Source of the DNA: Spirochaetales bacterium | GTDB taxonomy: Bacteria; Spirochaetota; Spirochaetia; Sphaerochaetales; Sphaerochaetaceae | DNA length: 8,607 bases | Assembly: GCA_022785155.1 (NCBI GenBank) | Contig: JALFRH010000228.1 | Coordinates: forward strand, 1 to 8,607 | Direction: 5' to 3' | Shown here: positions 1-7,300 of the stretch, piece by piece | Layout: each line of letters opens with the position of its first letter | Numbering within the stretch: the stretch's first letter is position 1 | Notes under the pieces: model-generated | The model's input: only the letters and a program-made list of their open reading frames with translations | What the model was told of the DNA's origin: nothing | The model's database searches: none | Program-made: the position numbers and the translations under genes

Positions 1-60
1 GTACGGCCGTGAGGCCAGAAGATTTTAAGTCTCCAGTGTCTACCATTCCACCACCCAGGC
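1..60 (-). tRNA. tRNA-Leu(UAA), 3' part beyond left edge
   Basis: Read on the minus strand from 60, the sequence begins with the 5' acceptor strand GCCTGGG. A leucine-type D-arm (GGTGGAATGGTAGACAC) follows. The anticodon stem GGAGA/TCTTC closes the loop CTTAAAA, giving anticodon UAA (27-25). A long class II variable arm, GGCC-TCAC-GGCC, comes next, as expected for tRNA-Leu. The sequence then runs off the window before the T-arm and 3' acceptor strand, so those cannot be checked. The overall pattern is close to bacterial tRNA-Leu(UAA). It is divergent from the membrane protein gene at 158, with about 97 bp between them. Confidence 0.9.
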
Positions 61-69
61 AACAGAGCT

Positions 70-103
70 ATAATAATCAAAAATATGAATAAAGGGAAGT
101 GAA
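70..103 (-). promoter_or_regulatory. Possible promoter of tRNA-Leu
   Basis: On the minus strand, upstream of the tRNA 5' end, there is a TTCACT hexamer (103-98, -35-like). About 19 nt further on is GATTAT (78-73), overlapping an alternative TATTAT (75-70) that would start transcription close to the tRNA. Spacing is not ideal and the exact -10 is ambiguous. The call rests mainly on the need for a promoter here. Confidence 0.3.
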
Positions 104-157
104 AGGCTTCCTTTCCTTTGTATAAAAAATAGAGTACATTAATTAAGAAGGTATTTT

Positions 158-643
158 ATGACAAGTTGGCATGATTTCTTTATAGGATTGGCAATTGGCT
201 TAGGTGTTACAGCCATAGTTTGGATCATATATCTCTTTAAGGTCCGTTCCACAAGGATCAAAGGAGAAGTTGAAGTAAGAAAGTACAAAGATATGCTTAC
301 TTCCCGTATGGAGATTGAGAGTGAGGGAGTGGAGAAGCTTAAAAGATCCAATGAAGAGCTTAAGACTCAGAATGAGAATCTAAGGATATCTCTTCAGACC
401 ATGAGCCAGAAGCCTGGTAGAAAAGAGATAGAGAGATTGCAGGTTTATCAGAAGGCCGTAGATAGACTTACCATCAACTCTCCAGGTTTTGGTCCTGCCT
501 GGCAGGCAGCACTCAAAGAGAGCGAAGAGGAATTCTCAAAGACCTATTCTGGTGTTTTACCTTTCATAAGAAGAGTAATCCCAGGCAAGACCAATGCCCA
601 ACTTATGGATATTGATGAAAGTTCAAACGGAGATGAAGCTTAA
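158..643 (+). CDS. Small membrane-anchored coiled-coil protein, function unknown
   Basis: The product is 161 residues long and I do not recognise a named family. Residues 7-27 form one strong hydrophobic segment (FFIGLAIGLGVTAIVWIIYLF), followed by basic residues KVRSTRIK. This fits a single N-terminal transmembrane anchor with the rest in the cytoplasm. Residues of about 50-105 are rich in Glu, Lys, Gln and Leu and look like a coiled coil. The C-terminal part (about 106-145) holds a compact Gly/Pro/Trp-containing stretch, SPGFGPAWQAAL, and PFIRRVIPG, which looks like a conserved folded motif rather than linker. The tail is acidic. The ATG at 158 is preceded by AAGAAGG (145-151) at good spacing. 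The gene is divergent from tRNA-Leu. Its stop overlaps the stop of the convergent ABC-F gene, so no separate terminator fits between them. It may be a membrane-tethered scaffold, but this is inference only. Confidence 0.85.
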   Translation: MTSWHDFFIGLAIGLGVTAIVWIIYLFKVRSTRIKGEVEVRKYKDMLTSRMEIESEGVEKLKRSNEELKTQNENLRISLQTMSQKPGRKEIERLQVYQKAVDRLTINSPGFGPAWQAALKESEEEFSKTYSGVLPFIRRVIPGKTNAQLMDIDESSNGDEA

Positions 644-2508
644 TTTGAGGATTTTTCCTCCAATTCAAGCCATCGTTCCGTTTTTTCATCCAATATGGTT
701 TTGTTTTCTTCATAAAGCTTGGTTCTTTCCTGTAAAGTTCCAAGCTCTGTTTTTTCTGCAGTGGAGAAAGATTCTTCCAGCTTTGCAATCAAGGTCTCGA
801 TATCCTCGATTTCTTTCTCGAGAGCCTCTTTTTCCCTTTCCTCTTTATAAGTCAGACCCTTTTTCTCTCTGTTGTGACGTTCTGTCCTTTCTTTCTCTTT
901 ATTTATCTCTACAGCCTTCTTCTCAGTTTCCAATCTCTCCTTTTCCTCTTTCCATTGGGTATAGTTGCCAGGAAAAAGAGTGATCTTCTTTCCCTCAATT
1001 ACAAAAAGCATGTCTACTGTACAATCCAGGAAAGTTCTGTCGTGGCTTGATATCACAGCACAGCCTGGAAAAGAAGATATATACTCTTCAAGATTTTCCA
1101 TTGTCTCAATATCGATATCGTTGGTAGGTTCGTCCAAAAGAAGGAAGTTTGGATTGGATATCAATCTAGTAATAAGGTATAGCCTTCTTCTTTCACCTCC
1201 GGAAAGAAGTTCTATGGGAGTACGATGGATAGATGAGGGGAAACCGAAGATCTCCAAAAATCTGGCTGTAGTCACATCCTCTCCCTTGGAGTATCTTACT
1301 CTCTCTCCATAGTCCAAGGCATATTCTAGTACGCTTTTCTTGCTTTCCAGATTTCTTCCCAACTGGTCATAGTATCCTATGACAGTATTTACGCCCTTTT
1401 CTACTGTTCCACTGTCAGGAAGGGTCCTTCCGTCCATAATATCCAAAAGAGTGGACTTTCCGCTTCCATTGTCGCCTACAAGCCCTATTTTCATTCCTTT
1501 TGTAAAAGAGAAGGTGAAATCTGAGAAGAGAGTTCTTCCATCATAGCTTTTGGACACTCCCTCTAGGTCCAGAATCTTTTTCCCCAGTCTTCTTTCCAGA
1601 GAAGAAAACTCTGTCATTTTGTCATCCCTGACTTTTTCCAAGGATGATTGCATCTCTTCTATTCTATCTTTTCTGTTCTTGTCTTTTCCTGTTCTTGCTT
1701 GAGGCCCTCTCATAAGCCATTTCAGCTCTCGTCTCAAGATGGTCTGGAGCCTTTGCTGCTCCTTTTCATTCATGACGATTCTTTCTTCTTTCCTCTCCAG
1801 ATACTGAGAGAAAGAACCTGGATGCCTATAGAAGTGCTTTCTGTCCAGTTCCCAAATAGTGGAACAGCACTCATTCAGGATATGACGGTCATGGGTGACG
1901 ATTATAACTGAAATCGGAGTTGCCTTGATCCAGGATTCGATATATTCGACGCTCTTGATATCAAGATGGTTTGTAGGCTCATCCAAGAGCAATAATCCAG
2001 GCCTTAGGGCGAAGGCTCTGGCTATGGCCACCTTCTTTTGTTCTCCTCCTGAGAGGGACTCCATAAGACTATCTGAGGAAAAATCCTCCCCCATGTCAGT
2101 AATGGCGGCAAGAAAGGATCTCTCAATATCCCATAGATTGTCTTTCTCTATCTTCTCCCCAAGAGATGTATAAGCCTTTTCGTCTCCTCTCTCCAGAGCC
2201 TCATGATACTCCTTCAGGGTTTCAATATTCTTATCTTTGGAGAGATAAAGATATTCCATGACAGTACAGCCTTCGGGGTATACTACATTCTGCTCCAACA
2301 TAACCATGTTGGTGCCGCTTCTAAGGGAAACCTTTCCCTCGTCAGGGGTGATGGCTCCTGAAATAGTCTTGAGAAATGTAGATTTCCCACATCCGTTTTT
2401 TCCGACTATTCCGACTTTTTCTCCACTCTCAAGTCCAAGAGTTACGTTTTCAAAAAGAGGCTCGTCTTTTAGAGTCTTTTCCAGGTTTTCAATACTCAGT
2501 ATATTCAC
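640..2508 (-). CDS. uup: ABC-F family ATPase, Uup-type
   Basis: This is a 622-residue soluble protein with two tandem ABC ATPase domains and no membrane segments. Domain 1 has Walker A GKNGCGKST (36-44), signature LSGGEQKK (152-159), Walker B LLLLDEPTNHLD (172-183) with Glu177, and switch His206. A charged linker of about 235-310 corresponds to the P-site tRNA interaction motif region. Domain 2 has GDNGSGKST (345-353), LSGGERRR (435-442), FLLLDEPTNDID (455-466) with Glu460, and His489. The tail from about 520 to 620 is a Glu/Lys-rich coiled coil containing LTYKEEREKEALEKEIEDIE, typical of the Uup subfamily. ABC-F proteins act on ribosomes, affecting translation or assembly. E. coli Uup is also linked to DNA structures and transposon excision. 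The start is GTG at 2508. An in-frame stop (2514-2512) lies just upstream, so no earlier start is possible. Only AAGG one base from the GTG resembles a ribosome binding site, and the predicted +1 is the GTG itself. Another ABC-F subfamily remains possible, but the C-terminal coiled coil favours Uup. Confidence 0.92.
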   Translation of the reverse strand: MNILSIENLEKTLKDEPLFENVTLGLESGEKVGIVGKNGCGKSTFLKTISGAITPDEGKVSLRSGTNMVMLEQNVVYPEGCTVMEYLYLSKDKNIETLKEYHEALERGDEKAYTSLGEKIEKDNLWDIERSFLAAITDMGEDFSSDSLMESLSGGEQKKVAIARAFALRPGLLLLDEPTNHLDIKSVEYIESWIKATPISVIIVTHDRHILNECCSTIWELDRKHFYRHPGSFSQYLERKEERIVMNEKEQQRLQTILRRELKWLMRGPQARTGKDKNRKDRIEEMQSSLEKVRDDKMTEFSSLERRLGKKILDLEGVSKSYDGRTLFSDFTFSFTKGMKIGLVGDNGSGKSTLLDIMDGRTLPDSGTVEKGVNTVIGYYDQLGRNLESKKSVLEYALDYGERVRYSKGEDVTTARFLEIFGFPSSIHRTPIELLSGGERRRLYLITRLISNPNFLLLDEPTNDIDIETMENLEEYISSFPGCAVISSHDRTFLDCTVDMLFVIEGKKITLFPGNYTQWKEEKERLETEKKAVEINKEKERTERHNREKKGLTYKEEREKEALEKEIEDIETLIAKLEESFSTAEKTELGTLQERTKLYEENKTILDEKTERWLELEEKSSN

Positions 2509-2514
2509 GCCTTA

Positions 2515-2543
2515 ATAATAGTAAAAAGAGAGCTTGGTGTCAT
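2515..2543 (-). promoter_or_regulatory. Promoter of the ABC-F gene (predicted leaderless)
   Basis: On the minus strand, ATGACA (2543-2538; five of six match TTGACA) is followed by an exact 17-nt spacer and TATTAT (2520-2515). Six bases then separate the -10 from 2508, the G of the GTG start codon. A normal +1 would therefore fall on the start codon, leaving no 5' leader. The -35 shares one base with the -35 of the opposing promoter. Confidence 0.6.
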
Positions 2544-2571
2544 TGTCCTAATGGCAGAGGAATGAGATAAT
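2543..2571 (+). promoter_or_regulatory. Promoter of the FAD dehydrogenase gene (predicted leaderless)
   Basis: TTGTCC (2543-2548), an exact 17-nt spacer and GATAAT (2566-2571) form a sigma-70-like promoter. Six bases follow before the A of the ATG at 2578, so the expected +1 is the first base of the start codon. The geometry mirrors the minus-strand promoter in the same gap. The only purine-rich stretch, AGAGG (2556-2560), is 17 nt from the ATG. That is too far for a usual Shine-Dalgarno, and it lies inside the promoter spacer. Confidence 0.55.
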
Positions 2572-2577
2572 CCACTT

Positions 2578-4110
2578 ATGATAAAAGACATTGACCTTAC
2601 CCTTACGCCACAAGAAGCTTTTGAAGAGAGAACCATAAAAAAGAAAGCGGCATCCAAGTGCGGCCTTTCCTTTACCAAGGTGACGGGAGTAAAGATACTC
2701 AGAAAAAGTATCGATGCACGACGAGTCGACATAAAGATTAATCTCAGGGTAAGGCTCTTTGTTGGGGAAGAAGTCAAGAATACCTGGAATCCTGTTTCTT
2801 TTCCTGATGTATCTTCATCTCCCTCATGCATTGTGGTGGGCATGGGGCCTGCAGGTCTCTTTGCGGCTCTTACCCTCATCGAGAAAGGCATGAGACCCAT
2901 TGTCTTGGAGAGAGGAAAGGATGTGCATGAGAGAAAGAGGGACTGCGCCCTTTTGTGCACAAAGGGAGAGCTTGATACAGAATCCAACTATGTATATGGA
3001 GAGGGTGGAGCCGGTGCATACAGCGACGGCAAGCTTTATACCAGATCTGTAAAACGAGGAGACGTGCCAAAGGTTCTCTCTCTATTGGTCCAGCATGGAG
3101 CAGACGAGTCCATTCTATATGAAACCCATCCCCATATAGGGACGGACAGACTTCCCTCGGTCATTGAAAACATAAGAAATACTATCCTAAAAAGTGGGGG
3201 TGAGGTCCACTTCAACACAAAAGTAGTATCCCTGATTAAGAAAGATGAAAGTGTCATTGGTGTAAAGTGTGGAAATGGAGAAGAGTATTTGGGGCCTGTT
3301 ATCCTTGCTACAGGCCATAGTGCAAAGGATGTATATAGGTTCCTTTCCATTTCTTCAGTGCCTCTTGAAGCCAAGGATACTGCAGTGGGAGTAAGACTGG
3401 AACATCCTCAGTCTCTTATCGATCAGATCCAGTATCATAATCCTAAAGGAAGGGGAGATTATCTTCCTCCTGCAACATACTCTTTTGTCACCCAAGTAAA
3501 TGGAAGGGGAGTCTACTCTTTCTGTATGTGTCCTGGAGGAAGCATAGTCCCCACAGCTACAGAGTATGGATATCTAAGTGTAAACGGCATGAGCTCTTCT
3601 TCCCGTTCTGGAAGCAAGGCCAATTCGGCAATGGTGGTGCAGATAAGAAGAGAAGATGTACCGGACAAGGGTATATTCTCAGTTCTGGATTGGGTTGAGG
3701 AACTGGAAAGGAATTCTTTTCGTGATAAGTTTATGGCTCCTGCCCAGAGAATGGCTGATTTTGTTTCCAACAGGCTCTCATCTTCTCTTCCAGGGACGAC
3801 ATATGCTCCAGGCTTGGTCTCATCCGATCTCTATGGAGTTTTGCCCCCCATTGTCTCCTCTTACCTTAAAGAGGGCTTTATGGCCTTCAACGCTATGACA
3901 AGAGGAAAGTTCCTAACCAATGAGGCCGTGATGATAGCTTCTGAAACTAGAACCAGCTCTCCTATTAGAATAATCAGGGAAGACTTCAATGCTGTTCCCG
4001 GTCTTTATCCGGCAGGGGAAGGATCTGGATATGCTGGAGGCATAGTCAGTGCAGCAATAGATGGAACTGAAGTGGCCAAGGCTGTGGCTGAAAGGTATTC
4101 ATTGAAATAA
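2578..4110 (+). CDS. NAD(P)/FAD-dependent oxidoreductase, COG2509 type
   Basis: The product has 510 residues. An N-terminal domain of about 75 residues without a nucleotide-binding motif precedes a Rossmann FAD-binding motif, IVVGMGPAGLFAA (85-97, GxGxxG at 88-93). An acidic Glu111-Arg112 that would contact the FAD ribose follows. The stretch GEGGAGAYSDGKLYTR (141-156) and HIGTDRLP (186-193) are characteristic of the COG2509 'FAD-dependent dehydrogenase' group. An ATG motif (VILATGHSA, 241-249) and a C-terminal FAD-contact segment, GLYPAGEGSGYAGGIVSAA (475-493), complete the fold. The physiological substrate of this group is not established, and I do not assign one. The length is normal for the group and no residue of the FAD motifs is missing. 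The start is the ATG at 2578; an in-frame TGA at 2563-2565 and no ATG/GTG/TTG codon in between exclude an earlier start. It is divergently paired with the ABC-F gene and followed by the defence gene in the same direction after 97 bp. Confidence 0.9.
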   Translation: MIKDIDLTLTPQEAFEERTIKKKAASKCGLSFTKVTGVKILRKSIDARRVDIKINLRVRLFVGEEVKNTWNPVSFPDVSSSPSCIVVGMGPAGLFAALTLIEKGMRPIVLERGKDVHERKRDCALLCTKGELDTESNYVYGEGGAGAYSDGKLYTRSVKRGDVPKVLSLLVQHGADESILYETHPHIGTDRLPSVIENIRNTILKSGGEVHFNTKVVSLIKKDESVIGVKCGNGEEYLGPVILATGHSAKDVYRFLSISSVPLEAKDTAVGVRLEHPQSLIDQIQYHNPKGRGDYLPPATYSFVTQVNGRGVYSFCMCPGGSIVPTATEYGYLSVNGMSSSSRSGSKANSAMVVQIRREDVPDKGIFSVLDWVEELERNSFRDKFMAPAQRMADFVSNRLSSSLPGTTYAPGLVSSDLYGVLPPIVSSYLKEGFMAFNAMTRGKFLTNEAVMIASETRTSSPIRIIREDFNAVPGLYPAGEGSGYAGGIVSAAIDGTEVAKAVAERYSLK

Positions 4111-4156
4111 TAGTAGAGAAACTTCTGTCATCGATATTTACTTGTCAAATTTGATC

Positions 4157-4185
4157 TGGACCTTGATCCTATGTTGAATTATCCT
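4157..4185 (+). promoter_or_regulatory. Possible promoter of the restriction gene
   Basis: TGGACC (4157-4162), a 17-nt spacer and TATCCT (4180-4185) would start transcription near 4192, just ahead of the Shine-Dalgarno. The same -10 sequence, TATCCT, is used in the better promoter of tRNA-Val. A short direct repeat of TTGATC (4151 and 4163) overlaps the -35 region and could bind a regulator. No convincing terminator separates this gene from the upstream FAD gene, so read-through is also possible. Confidence 0.35.
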
Positions 4186-4207
4186 GGAAAACATCAAGGG
4201 GTGACTT

Positions 4208-7200
4208 ATGGCATTGGAGAAAGGAATATATGAACAAGTAGTAAACGACGAAGTCAAATCCGATATTTCCTCTCTATCAGGCCTTAAGGCCACCACTGAG
4301 AGGATGGATGGGGATTATTCATCCATTTTGATCAGTAAGTATATCGAGAGTGTAGTTAGAAAAGTACTTGAAGACAAAGAAAACGTGGAAGATAAGGTGG
4401 AGGTTGCAAATGAAATCATCAGGCACCTTGCTTCTTCTTTCAAAGACTATGGTTTTGATTCCAAAATCATAGACCCCAAAGGGGAAGCCCTTACAGAAAT
4501 CAGGGATCAGAGATTCAGTTCCAATCGTCTGGTGAGGCCAAATACTTCCCTTGTTACAAGTATGCTTTTCTCTGGAGATTCGGAGTATAAACTTGTAGAC
4601 GAATTGAAGAAAGAAATACTTTCCTCCGATAGGGTCGATATGCTTGTTTCTTTTCTCCGGGTCTCCGGTATAGCCATGATCCGTAGGGAGCTTAATGAAT
4701 TTGCAGAGAGAGGAGGAAAACTCAGAGTCGTCTGCACTACATATACGGGTGCAACTGAACCTAGGGCTGTAAAGGAAATCTCTGGGCTTCCCAATGCTGA
4801 GGTGAAGATATCCTATGATACACAACATACGACACTTCATGCCAAAGCCTATATGTTCATTAGAAATACAGACTTCAATACAGCATACATCGGTTCCTCA
4901 AACTTATCAAAAAAGGCCATAACGGACGGCAGGGAGTGGAATGTAAAGATCACATCCCATGACCAGAAAGATGTTTTTGCCAGAATGAGGGAGACCTTCG
5001 AAACCTATTGGAACTCTGAGGAGTTCGAGGAGTATAGGGAAGAGGATTATGAAAGGTTATGTGATGCCATTTCTTTTGAAAAAAGAAAAGACAAAGACAA
5101 GCCCATGGACTCTTATTCCTTCGACATAAAGCCTTATCCCTTCCAGGAAGCCATCCTGGATAAACTGGAAGTTGAACGTAAGATACTTAATAACTACAGA
5201 AACCTTATAGTTGCGGCCACAGGTACAGGAAAGACTGTAATATCGGCCTTTGACTACAGAAGATTTAAGAATGAAAACAGAGACAATCACAGATTGTTGT
5301 TTGTTGCCCATAGGGAAGAGATCCTGAGGCAGAGTTTGTCATGCTTCAAGGGTGTCCTTAAAGATCCATGCTTTGGTGAACTATATACAGGAAATAAGAG
5401 TGACATTAAAGAGGGGGCAAGTCTCTTTGCAACAATCCAGAAACTTGACAACAAGGAAAACTATACCCGTTTCTCTCCTTCGTACTTTGACTTCATCATT
5501 ATCGACGAGTTCCATCATGCAGCATCTGATTCTTATCAGAAAGTGCTTGATTATTTTAAGCCAAAGGTTTTGTTAGGTCTTACCGCTACTCCTGAAAGAA
5601 TGGATGGCAAAGATATATTGAAATACTTCGACGGCCGACATATCGCTGCTGAAATAAGACTTCCTGAAGCCATCGAAAGACAACTGTTGGTTCCTTTCCA
5701 TTATTTCTGTGTAAGGGATACAGTTGATCTGGAGGGCCTGACCTGGTCCCGCGGTGGGTATGAAGTAAGCGAACTGGAAAATGTATATGTCCTTCAGACG
5801 GAAGTCGCCAAGAAAAGGGCAGGCCTAGTTCTGGATTCAATCAAAAGATATGTATCGGAGCCCTCTGAAATCAGGTGCCTGGGCTTCTGTGTTTCTGTCA
5901 AGCACGCTGAATTCATGGCATCTTTCTTCAATGACCAAGGGTGTAAGGCATTATCTTTGTCCAGCTCAAGCTCCGAAGAGGAAAGAAATAGTGCAAAGAA
6001 TAGAATCAGAAACGGAGAAATAAACTTTATCTTTACAGTGGACCTCTATAACGAAGGTGTGGATATTCCTGAAATTGATACAGTTATGTTTCTTCGTCCT
6101 ACAGAGTCTCCTACAGTGTTTTTGCAGCAGCTTGGACGTGGATTGAGGACCAGCCCAAATAAAGAGTTCCTTACTGTCCTTGATTACATTGGACAGAGCA
6201 ATAAGAAGTATTCCTTTGAAAACAAGTTCAAGACTCTTCTCAACAAAAAGAACAGAGGATTGATCAACGAAATAAAAAACGGTTACATGTCCCTTCCTTC
6301 CGGGTGCCATATAGAAATGGAGAAAGAGGCTATGGAGATTATCTTGGATAATATCAAGGGATTCCATAACACAAAGAGAAAACTGATTGAGAAGCTAAGG
6401 TTTTTTGAAGCCGATTCCGACTCTCCTATTTCAGTTGAAAACTTCTTTTCCTATTACAACATGGATCCTAGGGTCTTCTACAAAAACGGAAGTTTCGTTT
6501 CCCTTATGGAAGAAGCTATGTTGATTAAGAGAGAAAGAAGGCCCATCGATTCCCACTTGGATTCAGCCTTGAAAAACTTGATCTTCGTTGATTCAGAGAG
6601 ATGGATGGAGTTCCTTCTTTCCATGTTGTCTTCTCCCCTAAGAAAGGCTGAAAACAAAAGTGAAGAACTAATGCTGAAGATGTTCTTCTTCACTGTTTTC
6701 AACAGTAATGCAAAAGAATTCAGTATATATGATGTATTGGATGCCATAAGAAGCGATGAGTACTATCTGAAGGAGTTCAAGGAGTTGTTGGACTATAGGC
6801 TGAAGAGAATAGAACAGGTTTCAATTCCTATGGAAGGGGAAGTGCCTTTGGATGTGTATTGCTCTTATAGCAGGAATCAGATTCTGTCAGCCTTCAATCA
6901 CAAAGATCCTTCAAATATGCAGGAAGGAGTCTATTACTCCAGGGAATATAATACCGACATATTATTGGTTACTCTCAAGAAAACAGAGAAACTATATACT
7001 CCCACCACAATGTACAAAAACTACGCCATAAATCCTTATAAATTCCATTGGGAGTCCCAGAACAAGACGACTACTGAGTCTGAATCTGGAAAACGATATA
7101 TCAACTCATCGTCCAATGTGTTGTTGTTTGTAAGGGAATCAAAGGTGGATATGTATAATATGACTCCTCCTTATACCTTCCTGGGGCCCGTGAAGATAGA

Positions 7201-7300
7201 AAGCCACAGAGGAAACAAACCGATGGAAATAGTGTGGAAGATGAAGTATAGAATTCCTGCTAGATTCATAGAGGAGCTGACAAGAGGCCTTGCCATTTAA
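4208..7300 (+). CDS. SauUSI-like type IV restriction enzyme (PLD nuclease, SF2 helicase, DUF3427)
   Basis: This is a 1030-residue single-chain enzyme. Residues of about 115-285 form a phospholipase D-type nuclease domain with HAK (His211, Lys213), GSSN (229-232) and GREWN (Glu243). There is one HxK per chain, so a dimer would be needed for a full active site. The helicase follows: QEAILDKL (313-320), motif I ATGTGKT (337-343), motif Ia VAHREE (366-371), DEFH box (433-436), motif III LTATPER (458-464), motif V NEGVDIPE (615-622) and motif VI QQLGRGLR (640-647). The C-terminal part (about 905-1025) has DUF3427 features such as GVYYSREY, VTLKK, FHWESQNKTT, LLFVRE and FLG. SauUSI of Staphylococcus aureus has this domain order, cuts 5-methyl- or 5-hydroxymethylcytosine DNA using ATP, and reads the modification with its C-terminal domain. 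The same role here is inferred. All catalytic motifs look intact. AAGGGGTGA (4196-4204) is a strong Shine-Dalgarno for the ATG at 4208, and the N-terminus MALEKGIYEQVVN resembles family starts. No methyltransferase or partner subunit is adjacent. A non-restriction helicase-nuclease in DNA repair is the alternative. Confidence 0.88.
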   Translation: MALEKGIYEQVVNDEVKSDISSLSGLKATTERMDGDYSSILISKYIESVVRKVLEDKENVEDKVEVANEIIRHLASSFKDYGFDSKIIDPKGEALTEIRDQRFSSNRLVRPNTSLVTSMLFSGDSEYKLVDELKKEILSSDRVDMLVSFLRVSGIAMIRRELNEFAERGGKLRVVCTTYTGATEPRAVKEISGLPNAEVKISYDTQHTTLHAKAYMFIRNTDFNTAYIGSSNLSKKAITDGREWNVKITSHDQKDVFARMRETFETYWNSEEFEEYREEDYERLCDAISFEKRKDKDKPMDSYSFDIKPYPFQEAILDKLEVERKILNNYRNLIVAATGTGKTVISAFDYRRFKNENRDNHRLLFVAHREEILRQSLSCFKGVLKDPCFGELYTGNKSDIKEGASLFATIQKLDNKENYTRFSPSYFDFIIIDEFHHAASDSYQKVLDYFKPKVLLGLTATPERMDGKDILKYFDGRHIAAEIRLPEAIERQLLVPFHYFCVRDTVDLEGLTWSRGGYEVSELENVYVLQTEVAKKRAGLVLDSIKRYVSEPSEIRCLGFCVSVKHAEFMASFFNDQGCKALSLSSSSSEEERNSAKNRIRNGEINFIFTVDLYNEGVDIPEIDTVMFLRPTESPTVFLQQLGRGLRTSPNKEFLTVLDYIGQSNKKYSFENKFKTLLNKKNRGLINEIKNGYMSLPSGCHIEMEKEAMEIILDNIKGFHNTKRKLIEKLRFFEADSDSPISVENFFSYYNMDPRVFYKNGSFVSLMEEAMLIKRERRPIDSHLDSALKNLIFVDSERWMEFLLSMLSSPLRKAENKSEELMLKMFFFTVFNSNAKEFSIYDVLDAIRSDEYYLKEFKELLDYRLKRIEQVSIPMEGEVPLDVYCSYSRNQILSAFNHKDPSNMQEGVYYSREYNTDILLVTLKKTEKLYTPTTMYKNYAINPYKFHWESQNKTTTESESGKRYINSSSNVLLFVRESKVDMYNMTPPYTFLGPVKIESHRGNKPMEIVWKMKYRIPARFIEELTRGLAI

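Noticed and set aside
594..983. Plus-strand open frame of 129 codons opposite the ABC-F C-terminus
   Set aside because: It lies antisense to the well-supported coiled-coil tail, overlaps the end of the 158 gene, and its composition (Phe, Pro, Ser, Leu) is what antisense of a Lys/Glu-rich coding region gives.
640..2508. Antibiotic-resistance ABC-F (Vga/Msr/OptrA type)
   Set aside because: The interdomain linker is of ordinary length with no long resistance-type extension, and the C-terminal coiled coil with LTYKEEREKEALEKEI is a Uup feature.
4111..4141. Possible terminator after the FAD gene (AGAA-AC-TTCT)
   Set aside because: The stem is only four A/T-rich pairs with no T-tract.
4319..4840. 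Minus-strand open frame of 173 codons inside the restriction gene
   Set aside because: It is fully antisense to the nuclease domain, has Cys/Ile-rich low-quality composition, no ribosome site that I could see, and no recognisable motif.
4208..7300. Type I restriction R subunit or type III Res subunit
   Set aside because: There are no HsdM/HsdS or Mod partners, and the nuclease is an N-terminal PLD domain rather than a PD-(D/E)XK domain. The C-terminal DUF3427 features point to the SauUSI group.
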